The notes: generated by a model from the sequence alone, not told the origin. A DNA stretch of 64,000 bases from Fen-1231 sp035286465 (GCA_035286465.1 DATEDF010000046.1:1-64000); one strand, 5' to 3'. Counted from the stretch's first letter, positions 1-9,391 are shown. Program-made: numbers and translations.

Positions 1-549
1 GCGCGCGCCGACTCGGCACGCGCGCGCGCCGTGGACGAGTTCGTGAAATCCGGTGGGACCATCGTCGCGTGGAATCAGGGGACCACCGGCGCGATCAGCG
101 CGCTCCGGCTCCCGGTCCGCAATGTCGTCGCGGGGCTCCCCCGCACCGAGTACTTCACGGGCGGCTCGATCATGCAGGTGACGACCGATCCGACGCACCC
201 CGTGATGGCCGGGATGCCCGAGCGCTCGGACGTCTTCGTGTTCGGGAGCCCGGTGTTCACCACCACCGACGGCTTCGAGGGATCGGTGCTGGCCAGGTAC
301 CAGAAGGAGGGCTCCCCGCTCCGCTCCGGTTTCCTCGACGGCCTCAAGTACATGCAGGGCTTCGCGGCGGCGCTCGACGTGAAGCGCGAGCGGGGACACG
401 TGATACTCTTCGCGTTCCAGCCGCAGTGGCGCGGCCAACCCACGGGAACGTTCCGCGTGGTGTTCAACGCGGCGTTCTTCGGCGGCGAGATCGCCGCGCA
501 GGCGAAGGGGACGCCGGGGTTCTGGACGGCGCCGCCCGCGCTGAAGTGA
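1..549 (+). CDS. C-terminal part of an M14-type zinc carboxypeptidase (5' truncated)
   Basis: The reading frame is open from base 1, so the gene begins upstream of the window; the first visible Met/Val codons are internal. The 180 or so residues resemble the glutamine-amidotransferase-like domain that follows the catalytic domain in long secreted M14 peptidases of Gemmatimonadota: a segment VDEFVKSGGTIVAWN, a central DPTHPVMAGMPE stretch, and an ending with ILFAFQPQWRGQPTGTF that matches a GATase-like last strand and helix. No catalytic HxxE is visible because that part is off the window. The identity rests on recall of the family's C-terminal architecture, so a stand-alone GATase-like or ThuA-like protein is the alternative. 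A non-coding region with a palindromic repeat follows. Confidence 0.55.
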   Translation, partial: ARADSARARAVDEFVKSGGTIVAWNQGTTGAISALRLPVRNVVAGLPRTEYFTGGSIMQVTTDPTHPVMAGMPERSDVFVFGSPVFTTTDGFEGSVLARYQKEGSPLRSGFLDGLKYMQGFAAALDVKRERGHVILFAFQPQWRGQPTGTFRVVFNAAFFGGEIAAQAKGTPGFWTAPPALK

Positions 550-892
550 GACGTGACCGCGGAACAACCTCAACACGCTGGCGGACTCCCGGGTTCGACC
601 CGCCGACTCCAGCCGCAGAGCACGAAGAACTCGCAGAAACGACAACAGCAACCAATTCACCACGGAGGCACGGAGGTCCACGGAGGGCCACGGAGACTTC
701 CTGGGGGAACAAAAGCCCGCCCTCGGGCTGTCGTTCCCCCACGTATTCCTCCGCGGCCCTCCGTGGACCTCCGTGCCTCCGTGGTAAACGCATTCCGTGG
801 TAAACGCCGTGCCTCCGTGGTGGGCTTTGCGTTCCCGCGGTCTTCACGTGTCCAACGATGAGTTCCGTTCCCTCCACGCCCCGACTTCGCGC
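550..892. other. 343-bp intergenic region with palindromic repeat
   Basis: This stretch lies between the M14-type tail and the next signal-peptide start at 893. Its main content is the inverted repeat described separately at 659-785. A partial extra copy of the right arm follows at about 796-820 (GTGGTAAACGC, then GTGCCTCCGTGG). No convincing gene or promoter consensus was seen; open frames crossing it read through the repeat and have no recognisable product. Confidence 0.6.
659..785. repeat. Long inverted repeat (REP-like element) built on CACGGAGG
   Basis: The arms at 659-689 and 755-785 are perfect 31-base reverse complements. Each arm is itself quasi-repetitive, with CCACGGAGG/CACGGAGGT units. 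Inside the large loop, GGGGGAAC (703-710) pairs with GTTCCCCC (733-740), and a small GCCC/GGGC hairpin sits at the tip, so the whole element can fold into one long stem. Elements built on similar CACGGAGG units occur in many environmental bacterial genomes. Whether it is a REP/BIME-type or non-autonomous mobile element is inference. Confidence 0.8.
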
Positions 893-1849
893 ATGCGAAC
901 CTCCTTGATTGGCGCGCTTCTCGTCGTTACGTCGGCCGTGCACGCCCAGGCGCCGGACGCCGCGCCGCTCGCGCTCCTCCTCCCCGCGAGCACGCGCGCC
1001 ACCGCGCTCGGCAATGCCTGGGTCGCCGGCCGTGATGAGTACGTGCTCTTCTACAATCCGGCGCAGCTCGTTGCCGGCAGCGGATTCGGCGTGTCGGTCG
1101 GGCGCTACGCGTCGGGCAACACGATGGCGACGCTGGCCACGGCCGCCACCGTGGGCCCCACCACGCTCGGCTGGGGCGTGCAGGCCGTGGAGTTCAGGAC
1201 GAGCGCCGGCACTCCCTATCCGTTCACGCCGGACGTGCTCGCCACGCGCGGGGCGGTCGAGGCGCACAGCTTCGTCGTGGTCGCCGGCGGCGCGATGACC
1301 TACAAGGGATTCCGCGCGGGCCTCGCGGGGAAATACGCGGAGGACCTCATCTCGGCGACGCCGAGCGCGGGCGTCGCGGTCGCGGGCACGGTGGGCGCGC
1401 GCACGGCGGGCACTTCGGGCGTCCGCCGCGGCACCTTCCTCGCCGACGTGGGACTCGCCCACGCGCTGTGGGTCGGAACCGCGGGCCTCTCGGTGCAGAA
1501 CATCGGTCGCGGCGAGAAGAGCGGAACGAGCCGCATCGCCGCGCCGCTCCAGACCTCGCTCGCCTGGGCCGCACAGCGACAGGCCGGCCAGCTCGACCTG
1601 GGCTTCGCCAGCCAGGTGACAGTCCGCGACAAGTGGGTCGCGCCGGGCGCCGGCATCGAAGTGGGGTACGGCTGGATCGAGGGCCTCTCCGTGGCGCTGC
1701 GCGTGGGTGCGCGGCGCACCGAAACCGGCGCCGAACGGCCCGTCGCGGTTGGCGCCACCGTCAACGTGGATCGCCTCCAGCTCGACTACGCCCTGCAGTC
1801 CTTCGAGGGCGCCCGTTCGGCGCACCGCCTGACGGTGCGGTGGAGATGA
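893..1849 (+). CDS. Exported outer-membrane-type protein, PorV/PorQ-like
   Basis: A 318-residue protein. The ATG at 893 is chosen over upstream codons because it places a compact signal peptide (MRTSLIGALL, then SAVHAQA) at the N-terminus. The mature part begins with a segment typical of PorV/PorQ-type and UPF0164-like barrels: TRATALGNAW, GRDEYVLFYNPAQL, then alternating Gly/aromatic beta-strand-like stretches such as LGWGVQAVEFR and LQLDYALQSFEG. It ends HRLTVRWR, a plausible final strand. Its stop codon overlaps the ATG of the hydrolase at 1846 (ATGA), so the two are translationally coupled and may act together at the envelope. The family call is by pattern only. It could also be a generic exported barrel with no link to type IX secretion. 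Confidence 0.55.
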   Translation: MRTSLIGALLVVTSAVHAQAPDAAPLALLLPASTRATALGNAWVAGRDEYVLFYNPAQLVAGSGFGVSVGRYASGNTMATLATAATVGPTTLGWGVQAVEFRTSAGTPYPFTPDVLATRGAVEAHSFVVVAGGAMTYKGFRAGLAGKYAEDLISATPSAGVAVAGTVGARTAGTSGVRRGTFLADVGLAHALWVGTAGLSVQNIGRGEKSGTSRIAAPLQTSLAWAAQRQAGQLDLGFASQVTVRDKWVAPGAGIEVGYGWIEGLSVALRVGARRTETGAERPVAVGATVNVDRLQLDYALQSFEGARSAHRLTVRWR

Positions 1850-3852
1850 CGATGCCTCGTCCTCCGATCCGCTCCGCGCCGCGCGCGCCGTTCCGCGCCA
1901 CCGCCCCCGCCCTGCCGGCGCTCGCCGCGGCGCTCGCCGCGCCGTTGCTCATCGCGGCTTGCTCGCAGACGCTGAAGCTCGCGAAGGACGACTCGCCCCT
2001 CGTGCTCGCCCACCAGACGATCGCCGCCCCGAACCCCGCGGACGCCGGCCCCTTCAAGGTGCTCCGGCTCTACTACGGCCCCGGCACCGACAAGCAGCGG
2101 AGCGAGTTCCGCGACTCGGTCAAACTCAAGACGAGGCCGGTGGACATCTCCCCCTTCGCGACCGTCCAGCCCGCGCAGGTGAACGACCGGAAGAAGTACT
2201 GGGGCTTCGACATGAAGAAGGTCCCGCTCAACGGGCGAGTCTGGTATCCCGAGGGCGACGGCCCCTTCCCGCTCGTGCTCGTCGTGCACGGCAACCACAA
2301 TCCGCGGGACTACTCCGATCCGGGGTACGGCTACCTCGGTGAGCTGCTCGCCTCGCGCGGCTTCATCCTGGTCTCCGTGGACGAGAACTTCATCAACGGC
2401 CTGAGTGGCGAGAACGACGGCCGCGCCTGGCTTCTCCTCAAGCACCTGCAGGAGTGGAAGCGCTTCAACGATTCCACCGGGAGCCCCTTCCACCATCGCG
2501 TGGATCTCGACAACATCGCCATCATGGGGCACTCGCGCGGCGGCGAGGCCGTCGGACACGCCGCGGCCTTCAACCGGCTCAAGTACTTCCCCGACGACGC
2601 GAAGCAGAAGTTCGACTTCGGCTTCAACATCAGGGCGGTCGTCGCGATCGCGCCGGTGGACGGCCAGTACCGGCCGTCGAGCCAGCTCGTGCCGGTGGAG
2701 AACGTGAACTACCTGTTGCTTCACGGCTCGCACGACGGCGACGTCTCGACGTTTGTCGGGCTCCGCACCTACGAGCGGCTCCGCTTCACGGACGGCAAGC
2801 CCTGGTTCAAGGCCGCCATCTATATGTACCGCGCGAACCACGGGCAGTGGAACACCGTCTGGAACAACAAGGACAACGGGCCCAGGAGCGGTCGCTCGCT
2901 CGACCTGCGCGCGCTCATCGCGCCCGAGGAGCAGCGGCAGTTCGGCAAGCTCGTCATCTCGGCGTTTCTCGAGACGACGCTGCACGGCAAGCGCGAGTAC
3001 CTGCCGATGTTCCGCGACCACCGGACGGCGGGCGCGTGGTTCCCGAAGACGATGTACGTCACGCGCTTCGAGGAACACGGCTATCGTCCGCTCGCGGAGT
3101 TCGACGAGGACGTGGACCTGACCACGGGCACCGCGCGCGGCGTCACGATCGCCGACGACAGTCTCGCGACGTGGAAGGAGAACGTCCTCCCCTTCCGCGG
3201 CCGCGGCACCGACGACCAGCGCAACAACGGCGTCTGGATCGGCTGGAACAACCGGATCGCGGGGACGGACACGACGAAGTACGGAAAGCCCGCGTCCTAT
3301 GCGATCACGCTGCCGGACACGCTCGCCGGCGCGTGGCGCGTGAGCGACCAGAGCGCGCTCTATCTGTCGCTGGCGCCGACCAAGGACAAGCCGGGCACGC
3401 GCGCGGAAGCGAAGGACACCACGAAGAAGGATTCGACGAAGGCGGACTCGGCAAAGAAGAAGCCAGCGCCCAAACCCAAGCCGCCGCCAAAGAAGAAGGA
3501 GGAGGCCGACACGATTCCGCTGGATCTGACGGTCGAGCTGGTGGATGCGGCGGGCAACGCGGCGCGGCTCCCGCTCAGCCGGTTCGGCGCGGTCCGCCGG
3601 CCGCTCGAGACGCGCATCTACCGCCGGCAGGGCCGCGACGAAACGCGCTTTCAGAACATCTTCGAGCTCGTGCTGCAGACGTACGTCCTGCCGCTCGCCG
3701 ACTTCGCGAAGGCGGCACCGCAGTTCCAGCCGGGCCGTTTGAAGACGATCCGGCTGCTTTTCGACCGGACGTACCTCGGCACCGTCGTGCTCGACGACGT
3801 CGGCATCTCGCCGGCAATGAATCCCGCGTTCCGCGCCGGCGAGTTGCCGTAG
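1846..3852 (+). CDS. Lipoprotein alpha/beta hydrolase with Lys/Pro-rich linker and C-terminal domain
   Basis: A 668-residue protein. The start at 1846 overlaps the previous stop (ATGA); a second ATG at 1852 is equally possible. A lipobox (LLIAACS) predicts export and lipidation. The hydrolase core shows an oxyanion-side HGNHNPRD stretch near residue 147, the nucleophile in GHSRGGEA (Ser about 229), a candidate Asp in GSHDGD (about 295) and a candidate His in ANHGQW (about 330). This order fits PET-hydrolase/chlorophyllase-like or dienelactone-hydrolase-like folds. Residues of roughly 515-560 form a Lys/Pro/Thr-rich linker (KKKPAPKPKPPPKKK), followed by a beta-rich C-terminal domain of unknown role. 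It probably cleaves an ester or amide at the cell surface or in the periplasm; the substrate is unknown. Confidence 0.75.
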   Translation: MTMPRPPIRSAPRAPFRATAPALPALAAALAAPLLIAACSQTLKLAKDDSPLVLAHQTIAAPNPADAGPFKVLRLYYGPGTDKQRSEFRDSVKLKTRPVDISPFATVQPAQVNDRKKYWGFDMKKVPLNGRVWYPEGDGPFPLVLVVHGNHNPRDYSDPGYGYLGELLASRGFILVSVDENFINGLSGENDGRAWLLLKHLQEWKRFNDSTGSPFHHRVDLDNIAIMGHSRGGEAVGHAAAFNRLKYFPDDAKQKFDFGFNIRAVVAIAPVDGQYRPSSQLVPVENVNYLLLHGSHDGDVSTFVGLRTYERLRFTDGKPWFKAAIYMYRANHGQWNTVWNNKDNGPRSGRSLDLRALIAPEEQRQFGKLVISAFLETTLHGKREYLPMFRDHRTAGAWFPKTMYVTRFEEHGYRPLAEFDEDVDLTTGTARGVTIADDSLATWKENVLPFRGRGTDDQRNNGVWIGWNNRIAGTDTTKYGKPASYAITLPDTLAGAWRVSDQSALYLSLAPTKDKPGTRAEAKDTTKKDSTKADSAKKKPAPKPKPPPKKKEEADTIPLDLTVELVDAAGNAARLPLSRFGAVRRPLETRIYRRQGRDETRFQNIFELVLQTYVLPLADFAKAAPQFQPGRLKTIRLLFDRTYLGTVVLDDVGISPAMNPAFRAGELP

Positions 3853-3892
3853 GGGCCGGCTCCGCGAGCGGCGGCGGGCCGACCGTCGTCCG

Positions 3893-6800
3893 TTACTCTT
3901 CCGGATTCGGCGGCGGCCCGCTGCCACCGCCGCGCCCGCCAGCACCGCCGCCCCCGCCGCCCGTCATCGGCGTGCCGAGCCCCGCACCGCCACCCATCAG
4001 CTGCACCGGCTGCGCCGCCGCACCCGTCGGCGTCTTCTTCTTGAGGAAGGGCACGCCCTTGGCAATCCACTCCGCCGCCGGCTCGCCCTTCAGGTGATGG
4101 TCGTAGAACTGGTGCATCCGCACCATCACGTCGTACTGGTTCTCGTACCGCTGGAAGCCGTGCGCCTCCCCTTCATATGAAAGGAAGATCACCGGCTTTC
4201 CGAGGAACCGGAGCGCGTTGTAGAACTCCACGCCCTGCAGCCATTCCGTCGAGCCGTCGTTCGTGCCCTGCAGGATCAGGAGCGGCGTGTCCATCGTCTT
4301 CGCGTGGAATACCGCGGACTGGTCCATGAACAGCTCGAGGTTGTCGTACGGGTTTGTGCCGAAGCGCCCCTGTCCGTGGATGTCGTAGCGATGCTGGCTC
4401 GTGCCGCTCGACTTCCAGAGCTGATTGAAGTCGGCGATGAGGTCCACGGCCGCGGCGCGGATCGCGACCGCCGCGAACGCCTTCGAGGTCGTCGCGATGT
4501 AGGCGCCCCCCTGCCCGCTGAAGCTCCCGCCGTGGAGGCCGACGCGCCTCGGATCCGCATAGCCGAGCTCCACCACGCGCTTCACCGCGGCTTCGACGGA
4601 CTCCCGGTGATCGGTATGCGTGCGACCGGTGTGCAGGTAGATGTCCGGGAGGAGGACGAGATAGCCGTTGCTCACGTAGTCCGCGTACTGCGGCGCCGAG
4701 GCGTAGCGCGGCACTTCGTAGCGATTCTGGTTCTGTGAGAGTTTCTCGTAGTAGTACACGAGCATCGGGCGCCGCTCGCCCGGCTTGTAGTCATCCGGGA
4801 TGGCCAGCGTTCCCTGCAGCTTGTGGCCGTCGCGATCCTTGTAGTCAATCAGGATCCGGTGTCCCCACTTGTACTCGGCCTGCTGCGGGTTTGCGTTCGT
4901 GAGGCGCGTCGGGTTCGAAAACTTGCCGTCGGTCACCCAGTAGTCGGGAAACTCCGCGAACGTCTCGCGCGTGAAAAGCATCCGATCCGCGTTCTTCGCC
5001 TTGATCGCGCGACCGATCGAGCGATCCTCGTACACGAGCTTGGTGAGCGTGTCGCCCTTGAGCTCGTAGAATCCGTCTTTCTTGTCGGTCTCGCCGAAGG
5101 CGGAGAGCGACACGGGCTTCGAGAGATCAACCACCTGTCCGGCGCCGCCGCCGCCGCGCCCGCCGCCGCCCGGGAACGGCGCGGTGCCCGGCGCCGTGGG
5201 GTCGTCCGGCGGCTCGATGCGCTCGTAGCGGAAGCGGATCTGGTTCTTCGTTCCCTCGCCGCGCGTGAGGTTGCGCGGCGCACTGCCGCCGTCAAGCGGC
5301 ACGAGCCAGAGGTCGAACTTGTGGTCGAGGATCACCGACTTGCCGTCCTTCGTGTACCCGGTGACGCCATAGGCCGGCTTCTCGCCGACGTGGTCCTCCT
5401 CGAGGTTCACGAAGCTCACGGGCGCCTTGGCCGTGATGTTCGAGTGCGTGTGCTTCGCGATGTCGTACGCCCAGACGTGCTTCTCCTTCCAGTAGAGCCA
5501 GTAATTGCCGTCGGGCGAGAGCCCCATCGCGCGCTCCTGACCCTTGAGCACCGGCGTCCGCTCACCCGTGCCGGTATTCACGCGATAGAAGTCGGCGAGC
5601 TGCGGCTTCCAGTCGTGGATGTAGTCCTTGTCGTCGCGGCCGATGCCCCAGTCGCCGTCCCGCGTGAGCTGCACGGTCTGCATCCGCTGGTCGGCGAGCG
5701 GCACGATCTTCCGCGGCGCGAGCAGCGCCGTCGCGACGAAGGTGCGGTTCCGCTCCTGCTGCGCGCGCACCATCTGCACGGGCTGGATGTAGTCGTCCTT
5801 CCAGTGCCAGATGTCCACGTTCCCGACCGGGTCCTCCTCCGCGGTGGAGTCGCGCCGCGCCGGGGCGGGCTGTGCCTCGTTTTCCCTGAGCCCGACGAAG
5901 AGCTTCGCGCGGTCGGCGCTCCAGGTGAGCGTGCCCTTCTCGCTGATCACCATCTTGTCCGGCACCCCCGCTACGCCCGCCGGTCCGAGCACGACCGTCG
6001 CCGGCTCCGCGCTGTCGAGCCCCGTGATCGCGACGAGCGCATTCTCCTTTTCCACGAACCCGCGCCGCTCCAGACCGCGCAGCGCCGCGAGCGCGGTGCC
6101 CGACGAGTCCCAGGTCATGCGCGCGTAGTCGGCCTTCGCGTTGTCGAGCGCGCGCCGCGACCAGTTGGAGAGCACGACCAGGTAGAGCCCGTTGCCGTCG
6201 CGGTCGGCCGACGAGACGGTGTACGCGAGCAGCGAGCCCGGCCGGTTGAACTCGGCGGCCGACACCGAGCCGATGAGCTCGTCGGCGCCGTCCGCGAGGT
6301 GGTGGAGGATGAGGTCGGTCCCCACCGTGGGAGGCGCGCCGGCGGCGCCACCGCGCCCGCCGCGTCCGCCGCCGGCCGGCGCAGGCTCAGCGGCGGCCGC
6401 CGGCGCCACGGCGGCGCCCTGCGGCCGTGCTTTGCGGATCATCAGCGCCGTCGAGCCCTTGTTGAAGGCGATGGACTGCGCGTTGTCCCACCCGATCGTC
6501 ACACCGCTCGCGAGATTCCTGAGTTCGGCGCGTCTCGTGGTCGGCGCCTGCTCGCCACCCTGGGCGCCGGCGGCGCCACCGCCCCGCCCGCCCCCGCCCC
6601 CGCGCCCGGCGCGATTCGCGCCCGGCGGCGCGACGAAGTACGCCACCCAGCGCGAGTCATCGGAGAACTGCGGGCCGGTCGCGCGCGGGATCCTCGTGTC
6701 GGTGCCTGTCGCGAAGCTCTTGAGGAAGAGCGTGTCGTCGAGGTTCCGCTGCGAGTAGCCGTAGGTGGCCCAGGCGCCGTCGTCCGAGATGGCGACCGAT

Positions 6801-6976
6801 CCGATCGAGCGCCAGCGGGCGTAGTCGGGGATGGTGAGCGCCTTCTTGCCGTTCGTTTTCGCGACGGCGGTCGGCGCCGTCGAGGGGGTGGTGGGCGGGC
6901 CCGCCTGCGCGGAGAGCGTGGCCGCGACCACGCACAGCAACAGGGCCGAAGTCGGGTGACGGAGGGAGAGTCGCAT
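3893..6976 (-). CDS. Secreted S9-family prolyl-oligopeptidase-like serine peptidase
   Basis: A 1027-residue protein. The start at 6976 is chosen because GGAG lies just upstream and the sequence opens with a signal peptide (MRLSLRHPTSALLLCVV). A long beta-propeller-like region (residues of roughly 50-650) precedes the hydrolase domain. The catalytic Ser is in GGSFSG (Ser818), with Asp in GTNDGSTEW and His in GEAHGF near the C-terminus. Glycine-rich inserts interrupt the propeller in at least three places, and the last 35 residues are again Gly/Pro-rich. These inserts make it longer than the usual 650-850 residues for S9. It likely degrades peptides outside the cytoplasm. It is followed on the same strand by the ABC operon but 109 bp separates them, so a shared transcript is uncertain. 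Confidence 0.88.
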   Translation of the reverse strand: MRLSLRHPTSALLLCVVAATLSAQAGPPTTPSTAPTAVAKTNGKKALTIPDYARWRSIGSVAISDDGAWATYGYSQRNLDDTLFLKSFATGTDTRIPRATGPQFSDDSRWVAYFVAPPGANRAGRGGGGGRGGGAAGAQGGEQAPTTRRAELRNLASGVTIGWDNAQSIAFNKGSTALMIRKARPQGAAVAPAAAAEPAPAGGGRGGRGGAAGAPPTVGTDLILHHLADGADELIGSVSAAEFNRPGSLLAYTVSSADRDGNGLYLVVLSNWSRRALDNAKADYARMTWDSSGTALAALRGLERRGFVEKENALVAITGLDSAEPATVVLGPAGVAGVPDKMVISEKGTLTWSADRAKLFVGLRENEAQPAPARRDSTAEEDPVGNVDIWHWKDDYIQPVQMVRAQQERNRTFVATALLAPRKIVPLADQRMQTVQLTRDGDWGIGRDDKDYIHDWKPQLADFYRVNTGTGERTPVLKGQERAMGLSPDGNYWLYWKEKHVWAYDIAKHTHSNITAKAPVSFVNLEEDHVGEKPAYGVTGYTKDGKSVILDHKFDLWLVPLDGGSAPRNLTRGEGTKNQIRFRYERIEPPDDPTAPGTAPFPGGGGRGGGGAGQVVDLSKPVSLSAFGETDKKDGFYELKGDTLTKLVYEDRSIGRAIKAKNADRMLFTRETFAEFPDYWVTDGKFSNPTRLTNANPQQAEYKWGHRILIDYKDRDGHKLQGTLAIPDDYKPGERRPMLVYYYEKLSQNQNRYEVPRYASAPQYADYVSNGYLVLLPDIYLHTGRTHTDHRESVEAAVKRVVELGYADPRRVGLHGGSFSGQGGAYIATTSKAFAAVAIRAAAVDLIADFNQLWKSSGTSQHRYDIHGQGRFGTNPYDNLELFMDQSAVFHAKTMDTPLLILQGTNDGSTEWLQGVEFYNALRFLGKPVIFLSYEGEAHGFQRYENQYDVMVRMHQFYDHHLKGEPAAEWIAKGVPFLKKKTPTGAAAQPVQLMGGGAGLGTPMTGGGGGGAGGRGGGSGPPPNPEE

Positions 6977-7085
6977 CGTGGGCTCCTTACCGGAGAACAA
7001 CGGGTGCCTGGAAGCGATCGTCTGGAACCGATCGTGAGGAAGCACTCCGCACCCAAGCTACGACGGCCGGCGATGCCGCGACAGA

Positions 7086-8252
7086 TCAGCGCAGCGCCTG
7101 CACCACCGGCAGCTTCGCCGCGCGCCGCGCGGGGAAGAACCCGCCCACCACGCCCATCACCACCGCGAAGACGAGCCCGGCGAGCAGCAGGCCCGGCGTC
7201 ACGCGGAAGCTGAACGCGATCTCGCTGAAACTCGCCCAGTTCGTGGTGCTGGCGACGAGGCCGTTGGCCGGCAGCGCGATGAGGCAGCCCAGCGCGCCGC
7301 CCACGGCCGCGATGATCGCCGACTCGGCGAGGAAGCTCGCGAGCACGCTCCGGGGGTGAAAGCCGAGCGTGAGCAGCACGGCGATCTCGCTCGTCCGCTC
7401 CGAGACCGCGGCGTACATCGTGTTCACCGCGCCGAACACCGCGCCCACCGCCATGATGCTCGTGATCAGCATCGCGAGAATCCTGAGGATGCGGCCGAGG
7501 AGCTGCGACTGCTGGACGTAGAACTCCGACTCGCGGTGCACGTCCACCGTGAGGCGCTTGTCGCCCTCGAGCGCGCGCTTCGCCTCCTCGAACGCCGCGC
7601 CGTCCTTGAGGCGCAGCGTGATGGACTGGAACGCCTCGCCGCGGAACACGGGCATGAACTGCTCGTTCTCGCCCCAGATCTCCGACTCGAACGCCGAGCC
7701 GCCGGCGGTGAAGTGGCAGACCACCGTCCAGTCGCGGCCCGCGAAGCGGAGGGACTGGCCGATGGCGGTGCCCGGAAACCGGCCGACGATCTTGCTGCCC
7801 ACGCAGATCTCCGACCGCCCGCTCGCGGGGCGGCGGCCGTCCACGACCGTCACGTTCGCGCGGACGTCCCACGCCCTCTCGCTGATGCCGCGCGCGACGA
7901 CGTTCGTGAGCGCGTTGGTGTCCGTGCCGATGCGCGTGAGCGGAACGAGCACGTAGACCTCCGGGCTCACCAGCGGCCGCCCGTCCGGGGCGAGCGCCGC
8001 ATGCGGCGAGGCGGCAACGAGGCTCGCCGCGTCGCGCCCGAGCCCGCTCGAGAGCTCGGCGTCGGCGCCCCGGCGCAGGATCAGCACGTTTCGCTCCGAC
8101 CCGGTGCGCGCGAAGGCGGCGAGGAACCCGTTCGCGAGCGCCAGCATCGCGATGAACACCGCCACGACCATCGCGATGCCGAGCGCGGTGAGCGCCGTGG
8201 ACACCGGGCGCTGTCGCACGCTCCGGACGTTGTAGATGATCGGGATCTTCAT
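7086..8252 (-). CDS. ABC transporter permease, MacB/FtsX type (second permease)
   Basis: A 388-residue protein with the four-helix MacB/LolC layout: one helix near residues 18-42 (TALGIAMVVAVFIAMLALANG), a periplasmic domain of about 220 residues, then three helices, including MLITSIMAVGAVFGAVNTMY followed by SERTSEIAVLLTLGF, the FtsX-domain coupling segment. It ends with FPARRAAKLPVVQALR, typical of this family. Its ATG overlaps the stop of the preceding permease gene (ATGA, 8249-8252), so it is the last gene of a four-gene efflux/extrusion operon with the adaptor, the ATPase and the sister permease. The two permeases probably form a heterodimer, as in LolC/LolE. The substrate cannot be told from sequence. 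Confidence 0.87.
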   Translation of the reverse strand: MKIPIIYNVRSVRQRPVSTALTALGIAMVVAVFIAMLALANGFLAAFARTGSERNVLILRRGADAELSSGLGRDAASLVAASPHAALAPDGRPLVSPEVYVLVPLTRIGTDTNALTNVVARGISERAWDVRANVTVVDGRRPASGRSEICVGSKIVGRFPGTAIGQSLRFAGRDWTVVCHFTAGGSAFESEIWGENEQFMPVFRGEAFQSITLRLKDGAAFEEAKRALEGDKRLTVDVHRESEFYVQQSQLLGRILRILAMLITSIMAVGAVFGAVNTMYAAVSERTSEIAVLLTLGFHPRSVLASFLAESAIIAAVGGALGCLIALPANGLVASTTNWASFSEIAFSFRVTPGLLLAGLVFAVVMGVVGGFFPARRAAKLPVVQALR

Positions 8253-9391
8253 TCGACGTGCCGCAGCGCGCTCACGATCGGGAGCCGCGCGGCCCGCAGC
8301 GCGGGCATCAGCCCGCTCGCCAGCGCGAGCAGCACGGCGATCGCCGCGCCGACGACGAACGTGCGCGGGGTCACGTCGAAGCCGGGGAGAAAGCCGGCCG
8401 CGTTGAAGTTCGTCCCCTTGTAGAGCAGCTTCGCGCCGACGAGGCCGATCGCGGCCCCGGTGAAGGTGATGAGCGCGGTCTCCGTCATCACGAGCGTGAA
8501 GAGCAGCCGGTCGGTGAAGCCGATGGTCTTCAGCACCGCGACCTCGCCGATCCGCTCCCGCGCGCTCATCATCATCGCATTCGCCGTCACGAGCAGGATG
8601 GCGAACACCACCGCCAGTCCGATCGTCCCCATCAGCAGCGAGACGTTGCCCCACATCGTCGCGAAGCTCGCGTTGAACGCCTGCTCGGTGCCCGTCTTGG
8701 TCGGCGCGCGCGAGTTCCTGAATCCGTCGTCAATCACCTTGCCGATGCGCGCCGCGTTGTCGGGATGGTCAATGCGCGCGACGTACCACCCCGCGATCCC
8801 CGGCCGGCCGAGGCGCTCCTCGAGGTAGTCGTGCCGGAAGATCATCATGTCGTCGTTGATCGCCGGATCGGTCGGCGTGTAGACGCCGCGGATGGTGAAG
8901 GTCCAGTCGCCGGGGAAGATCGTCCCCTGGATCGTGATGTCCTGGCCCAGCTTCCAGCCGAAGACGTCGAGCAGCCGCCGGCCGATGATCGCGGCCGACT
9001 TCTCGCGCAGGAACGCCTGCTTCTGGTCCTCCGGGACCGCCATCTCGGGATACATCTCGAGATACGACGCGGGATCCACCGCGAACTGCCCGAAGAAGCG
9101 CTTGTTGTCGCCGTAGCGTCCACCGAACCAGTTGGCCCAGCTCACGGCCTCGACGCCGGGCACGGCGCGCAGCCGGTTCGCGTAGGCGAGCGGCAGGGGG
9201 AACACGATGCCGGTCGCGTTCATCGAGACGATCCGTCGCACGTTGCCGAACTGCGCCGCCGCGGCGATCGTCGTCACGACCGTCTGCAGCGAGGCGAAGA
9301 GGAAGAGCGCCGCCGCGACGCTCAGCGTGGTGAGCGCCGTGCGCCGCTTGTGGCGGCCGAGGTTCGCGAGCACGAGCGGAAGGAACTTCAT
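8249..9391 (-). CDS. ABC transporter permease, MacB/FtsX type (first permease)
   Basis: A 380-residue FtsX-family permease. It opens with LGRHKRRTALTTLSV, the conserved juxtamembrane segment, followed by the first helix. The periplasmic domain spans roughly residues 45-260, and the C-terminal three-helix FtsX domain carries SARERIGEVAVLKTIGF and ends PALRAARLPIVSALRHVE. Both ends overlap neighbours by four bases (ATGA): with the ATPase at 9388-9391 and with the second permease at 8249-8252. This indicates coupled translation and a fixed subunit ratio. Together with the second permease it should form the membrane core of a tripartite or lipoprotein-release-type exporter. Confidence 0.87.
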   Translation of the reverse strand: MKFLPLVLANLGRHKRRTALTTLSVAAALFLFASLQTVVTTIAAAAQFGNVRRIVSMNATGIVFPLPLAYANRLRAVPGVEAVSWANWFGGRYGDNKRFFGQFAVDPASYLEMYPEMAVPEDQKQAFLREKSAAIIGRRLLDVFGWKLGQDITIQGTIFPGDWTFTIRGVYTPTDPAINDDMMIFRHDYLEERLGRPGIAGWYVARIDHPDNAARIGKVIDDGFRNSRAPTKTGTEQAFNASFATMWGNVSLLMGTIGLAVVFAILLVTANAMMMSARERIGEVAVLKTIGFTDRLLFTLVMTETALITFTGAAIGLVGAKLLYKGTNFNAAGFLPGFDVTPRTFVVGAAIAVLLALASGLMPALRAARLPIVSALRHVE

